A program made the position numbers and the translations under genes. Shown in pieces: positions 8,858-17,851 of a stretch of 64,000 bases of DNA. The notes below the pieces were generated by a model. The model was not told the origin of the DNA. It did no database searches and saw nothing but the letters and a program-made list of their open reading frames with translations. Numbering within the stretch: position 1 is the first letter of the stretch; every line of letters starts with the position of its first letter. Location of the stretch: positions 310,001-374,000 of the forward strand of contig JAFKIL010000003.1 of NCBI GenBank assembly GCA_017306415.1. The letters run 5' to 3'. This stretch comes from Microbacterium sp. (GTDB taxonomy: Bacteria > Actinomycetota > Actinomycetes > Actinomycetales > Microbacteriaceae).

Positions 8858-10819
8858 TCACGTGGCGCACGCGGTGATGCGCCAGAGCGAGGCATCCCCC
8901 TCGTGGTCGACCAGCTCGAAGCCGGGCTGCCCGGCCAGCCCGCTGAACCCCGGCATGACATACCGGCCGGGGGTGGCCTCCCCCGGCCCGAAGTCGACGA
9001 CGTAACCGGGCGAGCCGAACGCGGCGAGCGCCGTGCACACGGCGGGGTCCGTGCCCGCATCGCGCAGACCGGCGGCGAGCACGGCCCACTGCGCCCCCTG
9101 CGGCGGCTGCCACGTGCGCGGGTAGACGTCGCGACCGCTCAGCATGTATCCGAACGCCATGCCGGTGGAGGGGTTCCCGATCACCCGCGCCCCCGGCGGC
9201 GTCGTCTGCGGCAGTCGCTCCAGGAGGAGGCGCTCGTCGGGAGAGAGGAAGTCGGTCATGGTGTAGCGCGACGTGGAGTCGAACCGGTCCTCGGTGACGT
9301 TGGGCATCATGATCATCGGGCGCACGGCGAACGCGACCACCATCAGCACCGTCACTCCCGTCAGGCTCCACGCCCCGGCGAACGCGAGGGCGGCGCGCGC
9401 CCGGCGGCGGGACAGGATGCCGACGGCCCACGTGGCGACGGCGACCACGCCGATCGCGGCCAGCGGCACGACCGTCAGCGGGGCGAGCGCCGCGAACCGG
9501 TACGGATCCGCGTACCAGGCGCCCAGCAGGTAGCGCCGCACGAGCGGCTGGCCGATCGCCGCGCTCGCGTAGTAGAGGAGGGAGAAGACGAGCCAGGTCG
9601 TCGCCAGCCACCGCAGGCGCGGGCGCCGCACCGCGACGACGAGCCCGATGACCATCAGGATGCTGACCCCGACGGCGGCGGGCAGCATCACCTGGCCGTT
9701 CCACACGATGTCCAGGGCGGCGCGGAGCTTGCCGCGGAAGGGCGGCCAGTGCGCCCCGGTCGTCGACCGAGTGAGCACCACCCAGGCGAGCACGAAAGCC
9801 AGCCAGGCCGCGAGCAGCGACGCGATCAGGACGGCGCCACGGCGTCCCCCTCGCCCGCGCACGCGAGGGATGGCCCACCACGTGAAGAAGGCGACCGCCA
9901 CGACGGCCCACGAGAGGATCGACGCCGGTTGCGACAGCGCGAGGGCGCCGAGCGACGCGATCGAAAGCACCACCGTCAGGACCGCCGACCTCGGCGTGCC
10001 CGTGACCGGGCCGGCGCCCGCCGCCCACCGCGGCGCCGCGACCACCACCGCGGCGGCCGCCGGCAGCAGCGCCAGCGAGAGGGTGTACGGATACAGCACG
10101 CCCCACTCCACCATCAGCATCGGGAACGCCCACAGCGCCGCGGAGAGCGCGGCGGCGACACCGGCGACCACGTCGGATCCTCCCGTCACCTCGCGCGCGA
10201 ACCAGGCCATCCCGACTGGCCAGACCGCCCCGACGATGACGAGCGTGATCATGTTCGCCGCCACCGGGATCTGGCACCCGGAGATCATCGCGACCAAGGA
10301 CGCGAGTCCGTGCCACGCCGCCGGGTAGAACCCGCTCCCGCCGATGACGCCGCTGACGTGCAGGGACGACGCCGAGCCGGTGTCGAGGATGTACCGCAGC
10401 GCGTTGAGGTGGAACACGGCGTCGTTCGTCTGCGAGATCGCCCGCGGATCGTGCACGTAGACGACGAAGCGAGCGACGGTGAGGGCGATCCCGATCGCGA
10501 GGCCGGCGATCAGCAGCCACGACCTGCGACGATCGCGGGGGGGACGGGGACGTCGCGGTCCGAGCCCGATCCCCGCGAGCCATCCGAGAGCCGCGACGAC
10601 GAGGCATCCGACGATGGCCCAGAGCGGCGACCACGGGATCCTCAGTGCGCCGAACACGATCGCGAGGACCGCGATCACCAGGGTGCTCCCCACGGGTGCG
10701 AGGGCCCACAGGGCGAGACCGCGCAGGCGCAGTCCGGCCCCGACGAGCAGGCCGGGGACGAACACGACGGCGAGAGCGGTCAGCAGCACGAGCCACTGGC
10801 CGATCCACTCGGAGATCAC
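8858..10819 (-). CDS. DUF6541 polytopic membrane protein, probable extracytoplasmic glycosyltransferase
   Basis: 653 residues with at least a dozen hydrophobic segments and a soluble C-terminal part (about 500-653). The N-terminus (MISEWIGQWLVLL, FVPGLLVGAGLRLRGL) matches DUF6541 proteins of actinobacterial envelope loci. The architecture is like GT-C enzymes that use polyprenol-phosphate sugars on the outer face. The GTG start at 10819 overlaps the stop of the ABC ATPase gene. With the GT2 and DUF2304 genes just downstream, a role in adding a side-chain sugar to an exported polymer is likely but unproven. Confidence 0.75.
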   Translation of the reverse strand: MISEWIGQWLVLLTALAVVFVPGLLVGAGLRLRGLALWALAPVGSTLVIAVLAIVFGALRIPWSPLWAIVGCLVVAALGWLAGIGLGPRRPRPPRDRRRSWLLIAGLAIGIALTVARFVVYVHDPRAISQTNDAVFHLNALRYILDTGSASSLHVSGVIGGSGFYPAAWHGLASLVAMISGCQIPVAANMITLVIVGAVWPVGMAWFAREVTGGSDVVAGVAAALSAALWAFPMLMVEWGVLYPYTLSLALLPAAAAVVVAAPRWAAGAGPVTGTPRSAVLTVVLSIASLGALALSQPASILSWAVVAVAFFTWWAIPRVRGRGGRRGAVLIASLLAAWLAFVLAWVVLTRSTTGAHWPPFRGKLRAALDIVWNGQVMLPAAVGVSILMVIGLVVAVRRPRLRWLATTWLVFSLLYYASAAIGQPLVRRYLLGAWYADPYRFAALAPLTVVPLAAIGVVAVATWAVGILSRRRARAALAFAGAWSLTGVTVLMVVAFAVRPMIMMPNVTEDRFDSTSRYTMTDFLSPDERLLLERLPQTTPPGARVIGNPSTGMAFGYMLSGRDVYPRTWQPPQGAQWAVLAAGLRDAGTDPAVCTALAAFGSPGYVVDFGPGEATPGRYVMPGFSGLAGQPGFELVDHEGDASLWRITACAT

Positions 10820-11559
10820 GACTCCACCAGCTCCGTCGCGCGCTCTATGTCACCGTCGAACACGACCTGGCCCTTGCTGATCACGATCCCCCGCGTGCAC
10901 AGCTCGCGCACCATGTCGAGGTCGTGGCTGACGACGACGAGCGTCTTGCCGGCCGCGATCAGCTCCTCGAACTTGAGGCGGCACTTCTCGCGGAACGGCG
11001 CATCGCCGACGGAGAGGATCTCGTCGACCAGAAGCACGTCGACCTCGACGTGGATCGCGACGGAGAAGGCGAGCCGCATGAACATGCCGGACGAGTAGTG
11101 CTTGACCTCCTGGTCGATGAACTGTTCGATCTCGCTGAAGGCCACGATCTCGTCGTAGCGCTCCTCGATCTCGCGGCGGCTCATCCCGAGGATCGCGGCG
11201 TTGAGGTAGACGTTCTCCCGGCCGGAGAGCTCGGGGTGGAACCCGGCGCCGACCTCGATCAGGCCCGCCACGCGGCCGCGGGTGAGGACCGCCCCCTCGT
11301 CCGGCTCCATGACCCCGGACACGAGCTTGAGCAGCGTCGACTTGCCCGAGCCGTTCAGACCGAGGATCGCGACCGATTCCCCCTCGTCGATCACGATGTC
11401 GACGCCCTTGAGCGCGTCGAAGGTGCTCGAAAGGCGGCGGCGGCGGATCCACGCGACGACGGTGTCCTTGAGCGAGAGTGCGTGGTTGAGGGTGAACCGC
11501 TTGCGGACGCCCTGGATGATGACGCTGGGCCGCCCGCGGTGCGTGGTGGAGTCGGTCAT
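10816..11559 (-). CDS. ABC transporter ATP-binding protein, Wzt/TagH type
   Basis: 247 residues. Walker A is GLNGSGKST (67-75), the signature region is HYSSGMFMRLAF, and Walker B is VDVLLVDEIL. The SSGM variant signature and the N-terminal extension before the first strand are typical of polysaccharide or teichoic-acid exporters. It lacks the long C-terminal carbohydrate-binding domain of Escherichia coli O9a Wzt. The ATG at 11559 overlaps the stop of the permease gene. It powers export of the finished lipid-linked polymer. Confidence 0.92.
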   Translation of the reverse strand: MTDSTTHRGRPSVIIQGVRKRFTLNHALSLKDTVVAWIRRRRLSSTFDALKGVDIVIDEGESVAILGLNGSGKSTLLKLVSGVMEPDEGAVLTRGRVAGLIEVGAGFHPELSGRENVYLNAAILGMSRREIEERYDEIVAFSEIEQFIDQEVKHYSSGMFMRLAFSVAIHVEVDVLLVDEILSVGDAPFREKCRLKFEELIAAGKTLVVVSHDLDMVRELCTRGIVISKGQVVFDGDIERATELVES

Positions 11560-12449
11560 AGGTCCTGCGCGAACCTTCCCTCGAGCCGACGGAACACCGT
11601 CTGGCCGATCAAGATGGTCGCGACGCTGATGAGGAGCGTCCACAGCGTGTTGATGCCGAGGTCCGGCGGGAGCGGAAGGCTCGGCCCCGCGTCCGTGATC
11701 GGGTACCAGAACGCGTAGTGGAAGAGTTCGACGGCCTGCGTGATCGGGTTGAGCAGGTAGAGGCGGAGGAGCCAGTCCGGCACGTGGACCTGCACCATCG
11801 TCCAGAAGTAGAGCACCGGCGAGGCCCACGTCGCGAGGAGCAGCAGGAGTTCGACGATGTTCTCCGCGTCGCGGAACCGGACGTTGACGGCTCCGAAGAG
11901 CAGTCCGAGGCCGAGCGCGAAGAGCGTCACCACCAGGACGCCGGCGAGGATGGCGAGGATGGCGAGGATCGAGACGTGCGCGAGCCACCCGAGGAACGCG
12001 ACCACCACCAGCAGGAGCGCGAGCTGCGGCAGGAAGTGGACGAGCGCGACGATCGCGGCCGACACAGCGAAGAGCTGTCTGGGCAGGTACACCTTCCGCA
12101 CGAGCGCCGCGTTGCTCACCACCGACGTGGTCGCGTTCTTGAACGCCTCCGAGAAGAGATTGATGACGATGATGCCCGAGAACAGGTAGATCGCGTAGTT
12201 CGGCACCCCGCGATTGAGATCGAGGAAGGCCCCGAACACCACCCAGAAGACCAGGAACTGCGCGGCCGGGCGGACGTAGGACCAGCCCCAGCCCAGCACC
12301 GAGTTCCGGTAGCGGGTGGTCACTCCGGTGCGGATCAGCAGCCGCAGCAGGTAGTGCCAGCGGAACACATCCAGCAACCCGCTGCTGCGGCCGGGAGTGT
12401 CGAACTCCGACCGCGGCACGGAGAGGAAGAGATCGGGTCGGTCGCTCAC
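11556..12449 (-). CDS. ABC-2 type polysaccharide export permease, Wzm/TagG type
   Basis: 297 residues with six predicted membrane segments. The N-terminal LLRLLIRTGVTTRYRNSVLG element is typical of ABC-2 polysaccharide permeases. The GTG start at 12449 is preceded by a TAGAAT hexamer (complement of 12502-12507). It is the first gene of a minus-strand operon running to 3090 with mostly 4-bp overlaps. With the ATPase it forms the exporter that carries undecaprenyl-linked glycopolymer across the membrane, before attachment to peptidoglycan by the nearby LCP protein. Confidence 0.9.
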   Translation of the reverse strand: MSDRPDLFLSVPRSEFDTPGRSSGLLDVFRWHYLLRLLIRTGVTTRYRNSVLGWGWSYVRPAAQFLVFWVVFGAFLDLNRGVPNYAIYLFSGIIVINLFSEAFKNATTSVVSNAALVRKVYLPRQLFAVSAAIVALVHFLPQLALLLVVVAFLGWLAHVSILAILAILAGVLVVTLFALGLGLLFGAVNVRFRDAENIVELLLLLATWASPVLYFWTMVQVHVPDWLLRLYLLNPITQAVELFHYAFWYPITDAGPSLPLPPDLGINTLWTLLISVATILIGQTVFRRLEGRFAQDL

Positions 12450-12501
12450 GGGCTCAGGCTTCTCGAGGGCGCGGGCGGAGTGCCCGACAGCAAACCATCA
12501 C

Positions 12502-12507
12502 ATTCTA
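12502..12507 (-). promoter_or_regulatory. -10 element of the glycopolymer export operon
   Basis: The minus-strand hexamer is TAGAAT, about 52 bases before the GTG of the permease. It lies in a 100-bp gap free of coding sequence after the cell-wall-binding protein gene. No convincing -35 is seen. Confidence 0.45.
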
Positions 12508-12549
12508 GGCGACGCTCGCGCGGAGTTCCTGTACGAGCGCCGTCACAGG

Positions 12550-14568
12550 TCAGCAGCGGGCGAGCTTGGCGACCGCGTCCGACAGCGCCCCGGTGCCGCC
12601 GAGGAGCGTGACGGCCACTCCCCCCTCGTTCTTGAGGAAATCGGCGGCGGTGGAGCTGAGGCACGTCGGCCGGGTCAGCAGCAGCGGCGCGCCGTTGACC
12701 GCGGCGAGGGTCGACCCCGTCAGAGCATCGGGGTAGTCCATCGCCGTCGCCAGGTAGACGGACGGGTTGCTGGACCCGTACGCGCCGGCGATCACCGCGG
12801 CGTTGGTCGCATACCGATCGGCGCCGCCGAAGCGCGTCACCGCGATGCGCAGCGATGCGAGCTGCGTCGCGATGCCCGCTGAGACGACCGCGGGTCCGCC
12901 GACGAGCGCCGCCGAGGTGACGTGCTGACTCTGCAGCAGCGTCACGGTCGCTGCATCCAGGGTCGGCTGACTGCCATCGACCAGGATGATCGGACGATTC
13001 TGCTGCCCGGCGGGCGCCGCCGCACTCAGAGCGTCCGGGAAGTCCCGGCCGGTCACGATGTACACGTTCGCCGACGCTCCGGCCGCCTGTGCGAGGAGAC
13101 GGGACGTCTCGAAGCGGTCGGCGCCGCCGATGCGGGTGACCGCGACGTTCGGGCGGACGGTGCTCAGCGCCGCCTTCACGCGATCGGGCGTGCCGTCGTC
13201 GAGGACGCCCGGGCCGCCGATGAGCACCACGTTGGCGGGGGCGAGGCGCTTCAGCTCGGCCGCCACCACGTCGGGCAGGGAATCGGGCGCGGTGAGCAGC
13301 AGAGCGGCGCGCTGCCGCGCGGCGAGCGGCGCGGCAGCCAGCGCGTCCGCGTAGTCCGCCCCGGTCGCGAGGTAGACCGTGCCGACGGTGGAGGGGAACT
13401 CCGCCTTCGAGATGGTCACCGCCGTCGTGTAACGATCTGAGCCGGACGTGCGGCTCACGGTGAAGCCCTTCACGGCCGCGGTCGAGCCGGACGTCGCGGA
13501 CGCCGACGTGTATCCCGACCGTGCCACCGTCACGCGCACGCTGAGCGTCTTGCCCGCGTCGTCCGTGGTGATCCGGTAGGCGGCCGACGTCGCCCCCGAG
13601 ATGGCGGAGCCGGCACGCAGCCACTGGTAGGCGACCGAGGTCGGCGCAGGCGACCATGCTCCCGGATTCGCGGAGAGCACCTGCCCGGCGACGGCGGCGC
13701 CGGAGATCGTCGGGGTCGGTGCGGAGGCGAACACCCCGTACTGCGTGGAGCCGAACCAGTCGGTGAAGTAGTTGTAGAAGTTCCGGTTGCCGTACGACGA
13801 GCACGAGTCGCCCGTTCCGTATCCCGCCTTCAGCGCCGCCGCGTTGGGCGTGTACGGCGTGTAGTAGTAGAGGTTCGCCGTCGCCTGGTTCGCGACGTAT
13901 ACGGACTTCCGGCCGCAGCTCGTGTTCGGGCTGTAGAGGATGTTCCAGGTCTTGCCCGGCGCGTACCACGTGAAGGTCTTGGCCGTCCCGGGGGGATTGG
14001 CGTACCGCTTGAGCTGCCAGACGCCGCTGTACACCTGGATGAACAGGCCGGCACTGTTCCCGTTGCACCCGCTGGAGTCCGGGCAGTTCGCACCCATCGC
14101 GTAGTTGTAGGCGTACGTCGACGGCCAGACGCTGGTCACGAGGCCCTGCTCCTTCTGGAGCATGACGAGGATGACCCTGGGGTTCACGCCGCACGCCTGG
14201 GCGACCTTGTAGATGATCGCGGAGGCGCGTTCGCGTCCGCCGCCGGAGTAGGCACCGCACATCGGGTCGGCCGCGATGCTCTTGGTCGTCGTGTAGTAGT
14301 CCTTGAGGCAGACGGCGGAGGCGGCGCATGTGGGCACCTTCGCCTGCAGGAACGTCTGGATCTGCGCCTGGCTCATGGCGTTCTTGTCGAAGAACACGGC
14401 GTCGCCGATGATGTTCCCCGGTTGGAACGCGCTCAGGTTCGCGGCCTGCGCGGACGGCGTGGCGACGGGGGCGACGATCGCCGTCAGAACCAGGGCAGCA
14501 GCGGCCAGCACCGCTCCGAGGAATGCGCGCGCGCTGCGACGCGGCAGGGATCGGGTCACGGTGATCAT
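12550..14568 (-). CDS. Secreted protein with three cell-wall-binding type 2 repeats
   Basis: 672 residues. The signal peptide (1-43) ends ATPSAQAA. A Cys-containing N-terminal domain (about 44-255; GNIIGDAVFFDKNAMSQAQI, MLQKEQGLV) recurs in actinobacterial proteins often labelled hemagglutinin; its function is unknown. An Ig-like segment (about 258-350; YQWLRAGSAISGATSAAY) follows, then three CW_binding_2 repeats (355-672) with the signatures SGSDRYTTAV, GGADRFETS and GGADRYATN. The repeats are known to hold proteins to cell-wall polymers. I chose ATG 14568 because a TTG at 14604 overlaps a GATAAT -10-like sequence. Genes around it make the glycopolymer it may bind. Confidence 0.85.
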   Translation of the reverse strand: MITVTRSLPRRSARAFLGAVLAAAALVLTAIVAPVATPSAQAANLSAFQPGNIIGDAVFFDKNAMSQAQIQTFLQAKVPTCAASAVCLKDYYTTTKSIAADPMCGAYSGGGRERASAIIYKVAQACGVNPRVILVMLQKEQGLVTSVWPSTYAYNYAMGANCPDSSGCNGNSAGLFIQVYSGVWQLKRYANPPGTAKTFTWYAPGKTWNILYSPNTSCGRKSVYVANQATANLYYYTPYTPNAAALKAGYGTGDSCSSYGNRNFYNYFTDWFGSTQYGVFASAPTPTISGAAVAGQVLSANPGAWSPAPTSVAYQWLRAGSAISGATSAAYRITTDDAGKTLSVRVTVARSGYTSASATSGSTAAVKGFTVSRTSGSDRYTTAVTISKAEFPSTVGTVYLATGADYADALAAAPLAARQRAALLLTAPDSLPDVVAAELKRLAPANVVLIGGPGVLDDGTPDRVKAALSTVRPNVAVTRIGGADRFETSRLLAQAAGASANVYIVTGRDFPDALSAAAPAGQQNRPIILVDGSQPTLDAATVTLLQSQHVTSAALVGGPAVVSAGIATQLASLRIAVTRFGGADRYATNAAVIAGAYGSSNPSVYLATAMDYPDALTGSTLAAVNGAPLLLTRPTCLSSTAADFLKNEGGVAVTLLGGTGALSDAVAKLARC

Positions 14569-14596
14569 GTGACCAGTGTGACTGATGAGGCGTGTG

Positions 14597-14602
14597 ATTA
14601 TC
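14597..14602 (-). promoter_or_regulatory. Possible -10 of the cell-wall-binding protein gene
   Basis: The minus-strand hexamer GATAAT lies 28 bases before the ATG at 14568. Its position makes the upstream TTG codon unlikely as a start. No -35 is recognisable. Confidence 0.35.
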
Positions 14603-14683
14603 AAACGTTCGCCTCAATCCCCCCTGTGCGACACGCCGGATTCACAGATCTCGCAGTGAGATGCGCCCGTTGCAGGCGGGGTT

Positions 14684-15805
14684 TCAGAGGTCGGCGTGCA
14701 GCTGCCACACGCGCTCGGCCGCAGCGTGCCAGGAGAACGCCCTGCCCCGATCAGCGGCGAGCACAGCGAGGCGGTCGAGGGATGCTGTCGATGCGAGCGT
14801 CTCGCCGAGCGCGCCCGCGAGAGCCTCCGCGTCGTCGCGCCCGTCGTCCGGATCCCCGACGACGGTGCCACCGTCCACGATGAGCTCGCGGTGATCTCCC
14901 GAAGCCGCTGCGACGACGGGGACGCCGAGCACGAGCGCCTCGACGACCCGCCAGGGGAACGCCGATCGACGAGCGGGCGCGAGGTGAGCGACGGCCGCGT
15001 CCAGGACCGCCGCGCGATCCGCGGCGTCGAGCGGCCCCCGCACGTGGACGAGACGCTCGGGGACCCCGGCCGCGGCGGCGAGATCGACGATCGCGGGCTC
15101 GTCGCCGTCGCGGGCGTCGAGCACCACGACCGGAAGGTCGATGCCCGCGCGGGCGACGGCCGCGAATCCCGCGGACAGCGCGGCGGAGCCGGAGGCATCC
15201 CCCGCCATGACGATGGCGGCCTCGGGCAGGGACAGCGTGCGTCGGCGTCCGACGGCGTCGACCGGAACGCCGAACACGGCGGGCGCGGCACCGGCGACGA
15301 CGCGGATGCGGGTGCCGAGCCGGGACATGCCGGCCAGGCGCTCGGCCATCGCGTGCGTGGGCACGACCACGGCGTCGGCGTGCTTCTCGGCGCGCTTGAG
15401 CATCGCACGATGCCAGACGACGGAGGTGCGCGGCAGCTCGTCCGGCTGCTCCCACGCGCGCAGGTCCCACAACGTGACGACGGTCTGGTCGTGGTCGTTC
15501 GCCCGGTCGTGGCGGACGAGGGGCGCGAGGAGCGTCGGCGAGTGGATCAGGCCGCCGCCGACCCCGGGTGCCACACCGAGCTGCCACGCCGCCGCGAGTT
15601 CGCGGCGGGCCATGCCCATCCGGTGCACGTCCGTGACGCCCGCGACGTCCACGCCGTGCGGACCCGACGGCACGATCGCACCCACGTCGCACCCGTCGGG
15701 CGACGACAGCACGAGGGCGCGCGCGAGCTCTCGAGATGCCGTCGCGAGATCGGGATCGGTCGCGGCCACGAGCTGATCGAGGACCACCCGGAGCGTCACG
15801 GTCAC
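14684..15805 (-). CDS. Glycosyltransferase, GT-B fold
   Basis: 373 residues from a GTG at 15805. A donor-side region with FPWRVVEALVLGVPVVAAASGDHRELI near the C-terminus is typical of GT4 enzymes, as is the mid-protein strand VVVPTHAMAERL. It starts five bases after the stop of the LCP gene, so it is co-transcribed with purE and LCP. In many actinobacteria a GT of this kind sits next to an LCP ligase, suggesting work on the same wall polymer. Substrate unknown. Confidence 0.8.
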   Translation of the reverse strand: MTVTLRVVLDQLVAATDPDLATASRELARALVLSSPDGCDVGAIVPSGPHGVDVAGVTDVHRMGMARRELAAAWQLGVAPGVGGGLIHSPTLLAPLVRHDRANDHDQTVVTLWDLRAWEQPDELPRTSVVWHRAMLKRAEKHADAVVVPTHAMAERLAGMSRLGTRIRVVAGAAPAVFGVPVDAVGRRRTLSLPEAAIVMAGDASGSAALSAGFAAVARAGIDLPVVVLDARDGDEPAIVDLAAAAGVPERLVHVRGPLDAADRAAVLDAAVAHLAPARRSAFPWRVVEALVLGVPVVAAASGDHRELIVDGGTVVGDPDDGRDDAEALAGALGETLASTASLDRLAVLAADRGRAFSWHAAAERVWQLHADL

Positions 15806-15810
15806 GGCGG

Positions 15811-17259
15811 CTATCCCTTCGGGGTCGCCGTGGGGGTCGGCGGATGCAGCTTCGAGTGGATGAGCTCGCGCACATAGGCGATGTCGGGGGTCGTCTGATC
15901 GACCTGGTTCGCGGGCGTGAGCTCGATGGTGGTGATCGCCTCGGACTTGGACTTGATCGCCAGGTCCGTCAGGTAGCCCAGCATGGAGCTGGGGATGTCC
16001 GTCTTCACCAGGTGCTGACCCGCCGACGCCACCTCCTGGAAGCGGCTGAGGACGTTCGCGGGGGTGAACTGCTTGAGGATCGCCTCCTGCAGCTGGCGCT
16101 GGCGCTTCATGCGGTCCCAGTCGCTCGTGGTCTTCCGCGAGCGCGCATACCACTGTGCGGTGTCGCCGTTCATGTGCTGGGCTCCGGGCTCGATCCACCC
16201 GATCGCCCAGTCGTTCACCGGCTGACCCTCGTACGAGGGACCGCCGCCCTCGGGGAGGCGCTCGGTGACCGTGATGTCGACGCCGCCGAGGGCATCGACC
16301 AGGGCCGCGAAACCGGCCATGTCGATGAACGCGTAGTAGGGGATGTCGATGCCCAGCAACCCTTCCGCGGCATCCTTCGTCGCCTCGACCCCGGGGGTGG
16401 AGCCCTGCGCCTTCGCGTCGGGGTAGATCTTCGCGCCGTCGCGACAGACGTCGAGCTCGGTGTTGAGCTGGTTGATGGCGCCCGACCAGCCGCACGTCGC
16501 GCTGGCATGACCCGTGTGGACGTCGGGGTAGAGCTTGGCCATCGGGCTGCCCTTGACGAAGGGGAAGCCCTCCAGGTCGCGCGGGATGCCCGTGATGATC
16601 ACGCGGCCGGTGTCGGCGTTGACGGAGACGACGGAGATGCTGTCGAATCGCATGGAATCACGCCCGGTGCCGCTGTCGGCGCCGAGCAGGAGGATGTTGT
16701 AGTACCCGTCGGACGGCGCCACCGGCGGGCCTGACGCGGAGAAGATCGACCCGAGTGTGTTGCGGGTGATGTCGGTCAGTCGCGCGACGTACGCCGCTCC
16801 CCCGCCGGCCACGACGAGCAACGCGATGGACAGCATCGCGATGCCCGCACGGGGGGCCGGACGCACCTTCACCAGGCGGACGAGCCGGATCGTGTCGAGC
16901 GCCAGGACGATCCACAGGATCGCGTACAGCACGACGACCACCTCGACCGCGAGGAGCGCGAGGGGGTTCGTGGCGATCGAGAGGATCAGCGGACGCCACA
17001 GGACCATGCCGACGACGGCGAGGAGGACGAGCACCCACAGGGCGAGGGTCGCGCCCAAGCCGATCCGTCCGAGCCTGCGGTTCCCCGCGACCGCCTGCGC
17101 GGAGCCCGGGATGAGGAAGTTCAGCACCACCAGCCACCACCCGCGGCGCGTCATCACCTGGGGCGACGACGCGTCCGGGTAGCGCATCGGGCGCTCCTGG
17201 ATGAGACCTCCCGGCACGGCGCTCGTCGCGGACGTGCGCGGCCGGGCGAGCGTGGTCAC
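15811..17259 (-). CDS. LCP (LytR-CpsA-Psr) cell-wall glycopolymer ligase
   Basis: 482 residues. Four hydrophobic segments (about 41-58, 64-88, 95-122, 138-157) anchor an extracellular LCP domain from about 185. Conserved LCP motifs are visible: [10 protein letters not shown] (189-198), R200, RFDSI (D206), ITGIPRDL with R227, and [13 protein letters not shown] enzymes transfer undecaprenyl-pyrophosphate-linked glycopolymers to peptidoglycan. The GTG start at 17259 overlaps the purE stop. Four N-terminal membrane segments instead of the usual one is an actinobacterial variant. Together with the ABC exporter it completes the assembly route. Confidence 0.92.
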   Translation of the reverse strand: MTTLARPRTSATSAVPGGLIQERPMRYPDASSPQVMTRRGWWLVVLNFLIPGSAQAVAGNRRLGRIGLGATLALWVLVLLAVVGMVLWRPLILSIATNPLALLAVEVVVVLYAILWIVLALDTIRLVRLVKVRPAPRAGIAMLSIALLVVAGGGAAYVARLTDITRNTLGSIFSASGPPVAPSDGYYNILLLGADSGTGRDSMRFDSISVVSVNADTGRVIITGIPRDLEGFPFVKGSPMAKLYPDVHTGHASATCGWSGAINQLNTELDVCRDGAKIYPDAKAQGSTPGVEATKDAAEGLLGIDIPYYAFIDMAGFAALVDALGGVDITVTERLPEGGGPSYEGQPVNDWAIGWIEPGAQHMNGDTAQWYARSRKTTSDWDRMKRQRQLQEAILKQFTPANVLSRFQEVASAGQHLVKTDIPSSMLGYLTDLAIKSKSEAITTIELTPANQVDQTTPDIAYVRELIHSKLHPPTPTATPKG

Positions 17260-17771
17260 AGGGAGTCCTTCAGGCGGCGGTTCTTCTCCTCGACCTGCGC
17301 CTCGAGATCGCGCGCGAACGCCTCCACGCGGTCGGCGAGTGCGGGGTCCGCGACCCCGAGGATCCGGGCCGCCAGGAGTCCCGCGTTCCTCGCCCCGCCG
17401 ATCGAGACGGTGGCCACCGGAATGCCTGCGGGCATCTGCACGATGCTCAGGAGCGAATCGAGCCCGTCGAGGGTCGCGAGCGGCACGGGCACGCCGACCA
17501 CGGGGAGGGCCGTCACCGACGCCAGCATGCCCGGAAGATGCGCTGCCCCTCCGGCGCCCGCCACGATGACCCGCATACCGCGGGCGCGGGCCTCGCGGCC
17601 GTAGCGGATCAGCTTGTCGGGTGTCCGGTGCGCCGACACGACCTCGACCTCGTGCGGGACCCCGAGGTCGGTCAGTGCCTGGGAGGCGTCGCTCATCACG
17701 CGCCAGTCCGAATCGGAGCCCATGACGACTCCGACCAGCGGCGCGGTGGCGGAGTGCATCGTCTCAGTCAC
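17256..17771 (-). CDS. purE: N5-carboxyaminoimidazole ribonucleotide mutase
   Basis: 171 residues. The substrate-binding motif GSDSDW and SAHRTP are followed by the [12 protein letters not shown] loop, all diagnostic for class I PurE. It converts N5-CAIR to CAIR in purine synthesis, working after PurK encoded 80 bp upstream. The GTG at 17771 has a TAGCCT hexamer six bases before it, so a leaderless mRNA is likely. Its stop overlaps the LCP gene, giving an unexpected coupling of purine synthesis with wall assembly. Confidence 0.96.
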   Translation of the reverse strand: MTETMHSATAPLVGVVMGSDSDWRVMSDASQALTDLGVPHEVEVVSAHRTPDKLIRYGREARARGMRVIVAGAGGAAHLPGMLASVTALPVVGVPVPLATLDGLDSLLSIVQMPAGIPVATVSIGGARNAGLLAARILGVADPALADRVEAFARDLEAQVEEKNRRLKDSL

Positions 17772-17777
17772 CCGACC

Positions 17778-17783
17778 AGGCTA
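17778..17783 (-). promoter_or_regulatory. Leaderless -10 hexamer of purE
   Basis: TAGCCT on the minus strand, spacer of six bases to the GTG start at 17771. It fits the actinobacterial TANNNT-N6/7-start arrangement seen repeatedly in this window. Confidence 0.6.
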
Positions 17784-17851
17784 GGCCGCATGCCTGGAAG
17801 ATCCCCGCAACGGCGCGGCCCGGCCGGCCGATTCCCCGCGGACGAGCGAGC

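Noticed and set aside
8192-11098. 968-codon open frame on the plus strand
   Set aside because: It lies opposite three well-supported minus-strand genes, has the Arg/Asp/His-rich composition of antisense frames in GC-rich DNA and no recognisable domain.
14569-14604. TTG start at 14604 for the cell-wall-binding protein
   Set aside because: The codon overlaps the likely -10 (GATAAT). The signal peptide is complete from ATG 14568.
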